Shown: positions 25,134 to 35,134 of the stretch, one piece after another
Layout of the letters: every line of letters begins with the position of its first letter
Position numbering within the stretch: position 1 is the stretch's first letter
DNA from: Allantophomopsis cytisporea
Lineage: Eukaryota; Ascomycota; Leotiomycetes; Phacidiales; Phacidiaceae
Direction: 5' to 3'
Length of the DNA: 64,000 bases
Assembly (NCBI GenBank): GCA_024752435.1
Contig: CP103030.1
Coordinates: 558,001-622,000 of the forward strand
Made by a program: the position numbers and the translations under genes
Notes under the pieces: model-generated
Told to the model about the DNA's origin: nothing
Databases searched by the model: none
Seen by the model: the letters and a program-made list of their open reading frames with translations, nothing else

Positions 25134-26191
25134 ATGACAAGCTTTCAAGATTTCGAAGATGTCTTCGAATTTAATACAGATGTTTCTTACGATCAGAAAA
25201 TGGTCGGTACTATTGAGAAGAATAGAAAGGAAATAGAGGGCCTCTTCATTGACAAAGTGTTGAAGTTGGTACTCAATGTCAATAGACGTAAGTCATTCCC
25301 ACTGTCATTTATGAACTTTGCTAATTCTTCAAAGCTGCAAAGGTCTACCCCCCAAAGTCCAACGCCGATCTTCGCGCTCTTCATCAGTCAATCGTTGGTG
25401 GGAACGCTGCCGATCACCACAAGCTCTCCGTGCTATATTACATCCTCCTCGATTGCGGTGAATTGTCACGTTCCGGATCTGATCTCTCCGACTCTCTGGA
25501 AGAAAAATATTATCTCCCAAAGAAGTATCAGATAATGATGCAGGGGTTGTGGCACTTGGACAAGCTTAGATTCGAGGTATAGACATTCAACTTCCTTCAA
25601 CTGTTATCGTGCTAATTCAACATCTAGGAAGCGCTCCAGTACCTCACATACCCTTCACTTATCCCTACATTTCCCGAAGAGATTCTAGACGTATTAGTCA
25701 GGCATTCCTCGAATGGCGACATGACCCTCCCATTGGCTTACTACTATACTGTACAACCTAAGTTGACCACAGCTCGCGCAATCGACGAGCTTTTTTCAGC
25801 CATCACGAAGACCAGTGTCACCGAGGCATTCTATTTCTCAAGAGGTCAAGCGGAAAGCTCACAACGGCACCTATTCGAACTTTTACTTCAGACTGTCCTT
25901 CAACACGCTGCAGACGAGCATATGGCTAACCAGGGCGTGGAACTAATTAACCTACCCTTCACGCCTGAAGAAGAGGTTTGGTTTGAGGAATACCTTACTA
26001 CTGGAGAAGGAAAGCATTTGCGGAGGGCAAGAGATACTCTGTTGATGCGAAAGATCGGGACTGGAAGATACTCTGAGGTACTTAGCGTCGATGGTAGCAA
26101 TAGTAGAATGCTTAACGGACTAAACTGGGACGTCGTTAAGAATGGCATCAAGGACGGACTTGGTCCGCGACATGGTCTGATGGGGCCATAA
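25134..26191 (+). CDS. ELYS-like nuclear pore complex protein
   Basis: Three exons, 25134-25287, 25335-25576 and 25628-26191, give 319 aa. The whole protein resembles the ELYS domain of fungal nuclear pore proteins (ElyS/Ely5). It is helical, with LRALHQSIVGGNAADHHKLSVLYYILLDCG, then KYQIMMQGLWHLDKLRFEEALQYL and PSLIPTFPEEILDVLV. Vertebrate ELYS anchors the Nup107-160 scaffold to chromatin. The fungal proteins are much shorter and lack the beta-propeller and AT-hook parts, as seen here. Introns are 47 and 51 nt with clean boundaries. The gene lies between SMC4 and the nucleoporin AMO1, a local group of nuclear-structure genes. The assignment rests on overall similarity remembered for the family. 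Confidence 0.75.
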
Positions 26192-26892
26192 TGGGTGATT
26201 TCTCTACAAGCATTGTTGTTAGGCGTTAAGATGAAGATATGGACTGGGATGCACGAATTTAGCAGCACTCACGGTGTGTAAGGCGTTGGTAATTCAAATC
26301 ACACGTTATTGCAAATGCGTATGTACAATGTTTTGTGTTTAAATCGAAATGCATGATTCTTCATGTTCTAAATTCAAATCAGCGCAACGCTGCTGTTTCT
26401 TCCAAGCCTTCGTAGCAAGGTTTATCATTGGTGCATGGGTATCATCAATAAGTAAACAGTAGGAAAGCTCCAAGCAAAGGAACCAAACTCAAACAATAAT
26501 GTACATTGCTATTTGTAAGTAGTGATGGCATACCGAACTATACATATGCGAGTTTTACTGCCAAGTGTTTCTCAAAATTCGTTCTTTAGAAGCTATGTTC
26601 ACTTCATGGTTGAAGTAGTTCGTACAGTTTTCAACCGCAATCCTCGAACGCGCGAAATGCTTCGACGCGATAAATTTCGCGAACAATGACAGCGGGCAAC
26701 GAGTGCGGTCTATCGAAACGCAAGGACTACCACAACATCCCATGCCCCATACTGACAATTCACGTCACAATCACTTGTCCACCACGAAATAGCTTACAAG
26801 ATTCTGCAAAGAATGATTTGACGCAATGCGCTACAGTTGCTTGAGAAACCTGCCCGTAGAGTTCGTACTGTGACGTACGGCGACTGGTTAAG
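26192..26892. other. Intergenic region ELYS to AMO1
   Basis: About 700 bp with the ELYS 3' region and AMO1 promoter, both on the plus strand. The only frame on the minus strand (26555-26758) has no recognisable features. Confidence 0.5.
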
Positions 26893-28957
26893 ATGGTTGT
26901 CTGCAAATTCTGGCAGCAAGGGAACTGCAGATTCGGATGTACGTGAATAGAGCCTCTTATTTCAATGCTCGCAAAGTGTACTGACTATCTGGCGCATAGC
27001 TAACTGTCGATTTGAGCATCCAACTCGATATGAACAATCTTCGAACGCAGTCCCAATCCAGAATAACCGATTTGGAGCATTGAGCACAACACCCGACAGC
27101 AGTCCTCGATATAACAGCCAAAACAGATATCAAAGTGGAGGTTTGTCCTGCCGTCTCTCATTCTATAACATAACTAGTACTAACGCGCCAAGCTCCAGGA
27201 AGCTCGAGAGATCGTAGCAATAGAGAACCAGCCGCATTGCCTTACGGTCTCGATAAAGAAGCTATATTTCTGGACTTGACTAAAGAAAAGCCATCATGGC
27301 TGCTGTCGTCATATGGACCAGGGAGGCAAGCACCGATACAGCTATTCGGTGGGCCTGTAAGGGAGCAAAGTTTCGAAGAGATGCGATTACTACACTATGA
27401 AGGGTTTCTTTCTGGGAACCCTCAAGCTGCTGTAAGATAGATTGCTATACGTAGTCTCATATGATTGCTGACCTGTCTCAGGTAGACCACATCAATGCGT
27501 TGATGAAAGAATCGCTGCAGCAGATGGAGATTGCTTGCCAAGACCTTGACGGAGCCATCAAATATATCATCAGCGGTGAGAATGAGCACCCCAATAGAAT
27601 AGACATTTGCGCCAATCCAGGTACAATACCGAATGCAGTCAACTCAGCTTCCTCGAATTCATTTAGGCAACCTGATACCGGTAATGCGCCATTCGGGCCT
27701 TCTTCGAATACAAGTACAAACCCATTCGGTGCCCCGGCCCAAGCCAGTCCATTTGGAGCTCCATCTCAATCTGCTCCAAATCCATTTGGACAGCCTGCTC
27801 AACCTCCTCAAAACCAAAATCCGTTTGGAGCCCCAGCGCAGACCTCGAGCCCTTTTGGCCAACCTGCACAGGTAGGAGGTGGAAGTGCTTTTGGTCAACC
27901 ATCACAACCCGCCACAGGAGCATTTGGGCAACCAGCTCAGCTTGGAGCAAAACCAAATCCCTTCGGAGCGCCTCAGACTTCCGCATTTGGGCAGCCAAGT
28001 GCACCGTTAAACTCTGGATTCTCTGCATTCTCGAATGCGCCACGTGGATTTGTCCAGCCTCCAGCAGCCAACCCGTTCGGACAACCAAGCCAATCGTCGC
28101 CTCGTCCTGCTGCAGTGAGTCCCTTTGGACAACCAGCTCAGCCAGTGCCTGCATCAGGTCCATTCGGTGGCCCAGTTCAATCTTCTGTAGCAAATTCATT
28201 CGGTGCCCCTGTCCAGTCTCCTCCAGCAAATCCTTTTGAGCAACCAGTCGCCAACCCTTTTGGCCAACCTACTCAGCCCGCAAGTCCAAGTCCTTTTGGT
28301 GTAGCATCACCTGTCACACAGAACCCGTTTGGTCAACCACAAGTACGGAGTACTCAAAGCCCCTTTGGCGCACCGGCTCAGGGTACTCAGCCCAATCCAT
28401 TTGGGCAGTCATCCCCATCTGTGCTAGCTGCCAATCCGTTTGGAGCTCAGACAGCACCGGCTCAACATGCGCCCTTTGGGCAACCACCTATCAATAATGG
28501 CACTGCGCCAAATCCTTTTGGACAGCCAACTTCGATTACGTCTCCAGTCAGCTCCGCCAATGTTGACCCATTCGGAGCTGCTCGCCGGCCTTCGGCATCT
28601 GTGCAGGGCATCTCGGCAGACAAAAGCCCATACGCCCCAAATGCAACTCTACAGCATCCCGATCCATCAACTTACACATCTCGCGACGTTCGTCGTCAGC
28701 TTACCATGTTCAAGGGGAAGCAAGTGGCGTACAAAGATGGTGAGCCATGGGCAAAGAACCGAGCCGACGGCAAATGGGAGAAGGTGTGGTTTCCTGATGG
28801 GCCGCCAGCATATAATCCGACTACTGAGCTGGAGGACGACATGTATGATGAGGACACCAAAAATGTCTACTTACATGCACGGCAAACTGGGGAATTTCCA
28901 GATGGTGTGATGCCATTGCTTCCCCCTAAGAGAGAATGGTGTACATGGGATTTTTAG
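26893..28957 (+). CDS. AMO1: FG nucleoporin AMO1/NUP42-like with CCCH zinc finger
   Basis: Four exons, 26893-26938, 27000-27140, 27193-27431 and 27482-28957, give 633 aa. The first intron splits an N-terminal CCCH finger that reads C-x7-C-x5-C-x3-H after splicing (CKFWQQGNCRFGSNCRFEH). This finger is the hallmark of NUP42/NLP1 and fission yeast Amo1. A central low-complexity region holds about 23 FG dipeptides, mostly PFGQP, PFGAP or AFGQP, which bind transport receptors. The C-terminal block (YAPNATLQHPDPSTYTSRD ... REWCTWDF) is conserved in filamentous fungal AMO1 proteins. NUP42 sits on the cytoplasmic face of the pore and helps Gle1/Dbp5-dependent mRNA export. Amo1 has also been linked to microtubule organisation at the nuclear rim. 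Confidence 0.88.
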
Positions 28958-29375
28958 CACACTATGTATGAGTTGGTGTGGAGTATTGGGTCAAAAGCAT
29001 CGGTACGGAGTTTTATGGGCCACTGGGCTGCATTGTTGCATAATCGGGTGTGGTAGATAATACAGGCTTATTGGTATTATATTTTGGATGGATGTGCAAA
29101 ACACTTCTCTACATCTGGTTTGTGGTATAGTGTGTATCGTTGGTTTTTGCCTACAAGTTGTCTTCATACAAAACAAGAAGTTTCAGTCTAGAAGAAGTAG
29201 GTGTAATCGCATGACACAGCATTGTTCACAATCATATATCCAATAGCATTTTTTGAGTTTTTGATGTTTTATTTTTGGGGTTGCTGAAGACACTTGCGCA
29301 AACGTGAAGTATATCTCATACCCCCATCCCGCTGTCCACCATGGAGCGAGCTGGCGTGTCCTACCGACACTGCAT
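28958..29375. other. Convergent 3' region of AMO1 and uS10
   Basis: About 420 bp between convergent stops. It is AT-rich and carries both 3' untranslated regions. Nothing else seen. Confidence 0.5.
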
Positions 29376-29872
29376 TTAAGCAGCGATGGTGACCTCAACC
29401 TCAACACCGGCCTCGATGTTGATGATGATCTGCTTGACGACCTCAGTTGGGGCGTTAAGGCTAAGTTTATAGTTAGCAATTTGTCTCTGCACCATACTCT
29501 GGATGACTTACTCAATGAGGCGCTTGTGGATTCTCATCTCGAAGGTGTCCCAGGTCTTGGAACCCTCACCACAGGGGGTCTTACGGGTGGTGACCTTGAG
29601 GGTCTTGGTTGGGAGACGGACTGGGCCCTTGACGGCAAGACCCTTGGACTTGGCGCGCTCAATGAGCTCAGTGCAGACCTTCTCGAGGGAGGCAACCTTG
29701 CGGGAGGTCAAGGTGATACGGATCTTGTGGGTTTTCTGCAGCAAACAAAGGTTAGCAATTGCGCACCAAATTTCCTGGAGTCGAATGCGCGCGCATCTGT
29801 CATAAGACATAGCGGCGGTGGTAAACGTACTGGGCCCTCGCCGAACTCCTTCTCTGGCTTCTGGAAAGACAT
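29376..29872 (-). CDS. RPS20: 40S ribosomal protein uS10 (S20)
   Basis: Three exons, 29872-29831, 29735-29512 and 29460-29376, encode 116 aa, the expected length. uS10 is a small-subunit head protein near the mRNA entry side. The family core is intact: THKIRITLTSRKVASLEKV, KGPVRLPTKTLKVTTRKTPCGEGSKTWD, FEMRIHKRLIDLNAP and the C-terminus VEVEVTIAA. The second splice rebuilds the Asp codon of LIDLNAP, which confirms the boundary. The unspliced frame would end just after RLIE. Introns of 95 and 51 nt are typical for ribosomal protein genes in these fungi. Confidence 0.97.
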
Positions 29873-30985
29873 GATTGATTATATTCCTTCACGACTCGAA
29901 CTGTTGTTACGGCAAAGTGATGAAGGTGATCGCGGGCGAATTTGGCTGTGCGGTTGTCGACGAGAAGTTTGAAAATTGCCTGAGTGGGCTTTCGAACTCT
30001 TGGCGTAGGGCAGCCGAGCCTATTTCTGCGCTAATACCAACGTAGCTGAAGCACAGTTAGATCTTCCATCTCTGCCTTAGGTATCTACATCATCAACCTA
30101 CCAGGTGGTAGGTACGACGACATTGTCGTACCGAATTGAGGCTGGCCTGTGTAGAAAATCAAGTGACAGAGTCACAATGTGGGGAAGAGTTGATTGCGTT
30201 CAGGGAATTTGACGAGAATAATATTCACCACTCGGTATTGCTTCAATATCGCGATGTCACTATTCGCCTCTGGTTAAATTACTGCCTTTCTACATAGCCT
30301 GGTATCCTGAAGCAGCCTAGAGAACGCTGAAAGGAATGGTTAGTATTTATGTCTTGATATATACGTACATTGCTGCAAGGCGCGCCTGAACCTTTCTTTT
30401 TTATTTCATTAAATTTCACCTAGCATCCTTTTAATACTAGCTACTAGTCTCTCTTCTTCCTTATTGAAGACAATTAAATTGTTAGATTTGTCGGTTTTAG
30501 TTAGATCTTACCATCAAAATAGGAAGAAACTACAAGAGAACTCTTTTCGTCTCTACAGCGAAGTAATTATTTTATAATATAGATAAACAAGCGAAAAGTA
30601 AAATACAAACGGACCATCCTATGGTATATCTCTTTCACACTACCTCTACTTCAATGCACCTATATTACAGACATATGTACTGTATCAAAACCATGGAGGA
30701 CAATCCCTCACAGCATATAGTTCTAGACCCCTCGAACCCTTAAATCAAGATGTGGCTGTGCATTGTGGCGAATAATGAGCCTACCAGCTTCGTTTGTGCT
30801 GGTTCACCAGGCGATGACGTTCAAAATTCAAACAAGGCCAACGACATCTACTGCGATTTTCTATTACAAAACTTCCCAAACTCTCAACATATCTCAAATC
30901 CATAAAATATCGTGCACGATTTGCGGTGCATGAAAACATCTGAAATTTGGTCTGGTATCAAGAACTACAACGAAGTTAGTTCACG
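29873..30985. other. Divergent intergenic region uS10 to VID27, with an AT-rich patch
   Basis: About 1.1 kb that holds both promoters. The part from about 30340 to 30620 is distinctly AT-rich and poor in CpG, unlike the flanking DNA, and may be a decayed repeat. No coding region can be supported. An upstream ATG at 30930 precedes the VID27 start and is discussed under findings. Confidence 0.45.
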
Positions 30986-33518
30986 ATGTTCATGCTCAGG
31001 AAAGGTAAAATCCCGTCCGAACATAACGTCCACTAAGCAGCACCTTTCCCTGCCGCTATATTATACTTTCGTCATAAATGGAGCTTTTGCTAACTTTCTT
31101 GTAGCTGGTCAGCTCATTTTCGGTGATACGTCGAAGGAGTCTATGATCGAAATTCCACAGGGCCAGCTCTTTCTCGTTCGCCCGCTTTCACCAAAAGGTT
31201 ATTCGGAACTCATCTTCAAAGATGCTGCTATACGAATCCGCCGTACGAACCAGGATTACCAATACCAGCTCGTCGTTCAAAGAGCATATGAAGAAGGCGA
31301 GGAGGATCTTGGTGCCGATGACGACGACGAAGATGCTGAGATCGCTGCTCTATCTGCCGATCGTGACGAAAAAACATTTCTTCTCGACCAGGAGCTTGCA
31401 TTTCGATCAGAGATACGCGAAGGCGGTGAGAAGATACTGGCTTGGAGAGACCTGAGTGGAGACGCAGGAGATCTATACGAATTCGTTTGCGATAGGTCGA
31501 TAGCCGCATCGGAAGTACAGGCATTGGAAATTACTGCTGTACAGTGTCAGTATGAAAGAAAGTACCGCAAGCCATACAGCACTGCAAGCGAGGAGGACCT
31601 ACAACAGTTTTCATTCACCGAAGAATCAATCCCAAGCCCAGTACAAAGTCCTACTCTTCTATCACCACAAAAGATTCCAACCTCTACGACAAGATCGCAC
31701 ACTGCCAATTCAGGCTCCAAGCGTCTACAGACTCCAACAAAGTCTTCATTTGCCTCAGAACCAGCGACACCACCAAAACAGATGGCTCCAACCACTGCTC
31801 CTCCGGCAGCTACACACCCAGAAGCCACGGAGATCCTTGCCAAAGAGAAGGCAGAGCTTCACATGTTCGATTTTACATCTGGCTCCTTCATAATCCAAGA
31901 TAATGAGGTCACTGCAACTGTATCGGAGGTTGGTAAATGGCAATACTGGCTTCAGATTGAGGGTGGCGAGAAGGACTGGTTAGGCCAGCCTGTTATTGCA
32001 GACATTAATCCTGTTTTCAATTTCGAATATTTGTCCTTCATCTTCAATCATTTCACTGAAGACGGCTCCGCGTATTCGTGGTTACTCAGATTCAAGGATA
32101 CGGAAACCATTACTCGATTCCAAGAGGGTCTTATGCAGGCTTTGTGGGAGCAACTGAATGAGCTAAAGTGGGGCAAGACTAAGAAAGACGAGCAGGATTA
32201 TGTCCTCGAGGCATTCCAGGATCTGAATATGGAGGATGCTCCGGATGTCGAGGAGGAAGAGTTGGCGGAGGAAGAAGACGTGGAAGATGACGCTCAGCAG
32301 AGCGAGCACTACGACAGTGATGAAGAAGAAGACGACGTTATAACCCGTGAAGATGATGGCAACGTCAACTCTCAATTGGCTGTTGGTTACAAGCATGATC
32401 GATCTTTCGTTGTCCGTGGATCCAAGATTGGAGTCTTCAAACATACCCCAAACAACAACCTAGAGTTTTCTACGAACATATCTAAAGTCGAAACACCAAA
32501 GGGCAAGCTCTTTAGCCCCAAGAAGGTTATGCTTCACGCTGAGGACACCAACATGATTTTGCAGAACGAAGCAGATCCAAATTCCCTGTACCGTATGGAC
32601 CTCGAGTATGGTAAGATCGTTGATGAATGGAAGGTTCATGATGATATTCCAGTCAATACCTTTGCTCCAGAAAGCAAATTTGCCCAGATGTCTGGTGAGC
32701 AGACTTTCCTCGGTTTGTCCAGAAACGCTCTTTATCGCATTGATCCACGTCTTTCTGGGAATAAGCTCGTTGATACCGAGCTCAAGCAATATGTATCGAA
32801 GAACGATTTCTCTGCTGCTGCAACCACTGAGCAGGGATACATCGCTGTTGCAAGTAATAAAGGTGATATCCGTATGTTCGACCGCCTTGGCATCAACGCC
32901 AAGACGCACATTCCAGCACTTGGTGAGCCTATCATTGGCATGGACGTTAGTGCCGATGGAAGATGGATTCTTGCCACCTGTCGAACCTATCTCTTGCTCA
33001 TTGATGCTCTTCAGAAGGATGGGAAGAACGAAGGCAAGCTCGGATTCGAGAAGTCCTTTGGTAAGGATTCGAAGCCTCAACCACGCCGACTTGGTCTCAC
33101 ACCAAACCACGTGGCTCAATTCCAACACGAAACCAAGGCCCCTATCTCCTTCACAACCGCACGCTTCAATACTGGAGAGGGTATCAGTGAGACCTCCATC
33201 ATCACGGCTACCGGTCCCTTCATCGTCACCTGGAACATGAAGAAGGTTCTTGCCGGTAGAAAGGACCCCTACACCATCAAGCGATACGCCGAGGAGGTCA
33301 AGGCCGATAACTTCAAGTACGGCAGCGACAAGAACGTTATCGTCGCTCTGCCGAATGAGGTCAATATGGTTGCAAAACAAAGCTTCAAGAAGCCTACTCG
33401 AGAGAGTATCGCTACGCCAGTAAAGGTTGGTGGCAGGGCTTTATCAGGCAGAATCGGAAACAGAGATAGTAGCCGGTACAAACTCGGCAAGGACGATATC
33501 GTCAATTCTCCTTTTTAA
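30986..33518 (+). CDS. VID27: VID27, vacuolar import and degradation protein 27
   Basis: Two exons, 30986-31004 and 31105-33518, give 810 aa. The tiny first exon encodes only MFMLRK plus one base, matching the family start (MFMLR...), and is followed by GQLIFGDTSKESMIEIPQGQLFLVRP and SPKGYSELIFKDAA. The middle contains a PH-like stretch (LHMFDFTSGSFIIQDNEVTATV ... KWQYWLQIEGG) and an acidic run at about residues 430-470. The C-terminal half is the VID27 beta-propeller (QLAVGYKHDRSFVVRGSKIGVFKH ... IGMDVSADGRWILATC). VID27 was found in a yeast screen for vacuolar degradation of fructose-1,6-bisphosphatase. Its biochemical role is unclear. The intron is 100 nt with a GCTAAC branch site. Retaining it leaves an open frame from ATG 30930. 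Confidence 0.93.
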
Positions 33519-34260
33519 ACATCTCCGAAGACCAAATTTCTCCTAATAGCATTTGACGATTTCTACGAGCTGGAAATGGGTTGTAAAGAGGCGTTCTTTC
33601 CTTTGTTCTTGTTTGTTTGTGCTTCGACTACGATGGTGGTTGTCTGGTCTGCCTCAATTGGTGCGGCTTAATTGAACGGTTTGGATTATCGATGGATAAT
33701 GGATTTTGGCGTAGGTGCTGCTGGCATGTCAGCTTTTGCACTCATGTATTTAGTTAGCGAAATACCCCTAGGACAATACAAGTGAATAACTGGTCACCTT
33801 ATACGATGTGTATAGCATAGATGATGGTTGTGAAGATCCAATAGAAGGAAACTCCACGTGCTCTGGAATGATGATGAAGCAGATGGTGATATATGTAAGC
33901 ATATATCTCTTATCATACTGCTTTCACATGAACCTGAAGTTGTTCTACTACTTCCTGGTCATCATCTCAAGGGGAGCTCATACTGATGTCGGGGCTGGTA
34001 TATGGTAAGTGAATCAGTGGTGCTGATGCGTGTTGGAACATATAGTATCTTTGTTAATGGTGCTCTTGAGTTACTCCAACAAAGAACTGCATTCGACAAA
34101 GATAGAGCTGTAACGTAAAGTGTAACACGAGGCAGGTTAGGATACGCATGTGGTCAAGTGAAGAGTGTGAAGAGATAACGTCTTGCTCCTCAGTCAGAGA
34201 TTTGTTCTGATGGGTGGGAGGTGGATCCAAAGTAATAATGAAGCTTGGCCTCGCTCATCT
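33519..34260. other. Intergenic region downstream of VID27
   Basis: About 740 bp holding the VID27 3' region and upstream DNA of the RNA polymerase III candidate. No coding region or RNA gene recognised. Confidence 0.5.
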
Positions 34261-34292
34261 CCTATATAAACACAATTAAGCAATCGGAACGT

Positions 34293-34484
34293 ATCACCTG
34301 GGTCTTCGGGCTCAGGTGGCAGAGCGGTCATTTCGATAAACGCCTGATGGACCCAACGCTGTCAACGGCTATTCGTTAGCTGTCATAGCGAGGAAGGAGT
34401 AGGGTGTATACCGTATGCATACTGCAAGGTACCGGACCGGGTTCGATCCCCGGAAATCACTTCCAGATCTCCTTTGATTTTTTT
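34293..34484 (+). ncRNA. Putative RNA polymerase III transcript, structured, unidentified
   Basis: A full set of type 2 Pol III signals lies in order. A TATA-like TATATAA at 34263-34269 is about 30 bases before the likely start. An A-box-like GGGCTCAGGTGG at 34308-34319 matches the consensus at 10 of 12 positions. A B box GGTTCGATCCC at 34440-34450 matches fully, and a seven-T terminator lies at 34478-34484. Secondary structure is strong: a 9-bp hairpin with a UUCG loop (34296-34304 with 34309-34317), a hairpin around 34355-34391 with a 6-bp outer and a 7-bp inner stem, and a T-arm-like 5-bp stem (34437-34441 with 34449-34453). No tRNA acceptor stem can be formed, so it is not an ordinary tRNA. 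Family unknown. Ends are approximate. Confidence 0.55.
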
Positions 34485-34503
34485 CTGATCTTTTGACCTC
34501 CTC

Positions 34504-34529
34504 CTTCTTCTTCTTCTTCTTCTTCTTCT
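34504..34529. repeat. CTT trinucleotide microsatellite
   Basis: About eight TTC/CTT units just downstream of the putative Pol III terminator. Non-coding. Confidence 0.9.
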
Positions 34530-35134
34530 CTCACTTCCGGACATTCTCCAAGTGTCCCCCGTTATGAGAATCTCTATACTGATCTCTTGCTATTTCTCTG
34601 ACCTTCATTTCTTCTCAACCATGTGGGTGTGCACTATACTTTACCTTTCCACTATCTTCATACATCTGAACATAAAGAGTTCTATATGACAGCTGCTATT
34701 ACAATCAACCGGAGCATCAGTACTACCTCCATATCTGTGGTGGACCAACATTAGTCAACTCTGATAGAATTACTGAGAGATGTTGCACAGCAGCCGTACA
34801 AATGTCCAGAGCGTTACGTTTACCAAAAGTCATGGAACCATTAGAGTTATACAGTTGTGAAGATCAACAGATTTATTAAGATCCGCAAACTTCCTGAATG
34901 GTCGGTCCGTCATCAAAGATGTGGGCAAATAACTGCAAACAATTATTAACCACTCACTTATGTATCTTTCCACATTGACTGCTTCAATCAATTGTCATTA
35001 AATTCTCACTTCAAAACAATGTTTCGAATTTATATGCTTGAAAATGACAAACCTAAAACAAATATTCATAATTACTCGACTTGATCTTCTTTTCATTCTT
35101 GACTTGCCCAGCATTCATGTTCATTAACTATTAA
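34530..35134. other. Intergenic region to the formamidase 3' end
   Basis: About 600 bp of AT-rich DNA without supportable genes. It carries the 3' untranslated region of the minus-strand formamidase gene. Confidence 0.5.

Noticed and set aside
32460..33380. Minus-strand 306-codon frame
   Set aside because: It is antisense to the VID27 propeller region; VID27 has clear family matches.
34376..34405. SRP RNA helix 8 resemblance (GTCA...GGAAGGAG)
   Set aside because: The short similarity to the bacterial 4.5S motif lacks the pairing partner and the proper tetraloop helix.
34293..34484. Ordinary tRNA with a long intron
   Set aside because: D-arm-like and T-arm-like parts exist, but no acceptor stem or anticodon stem-loop can be built around them.
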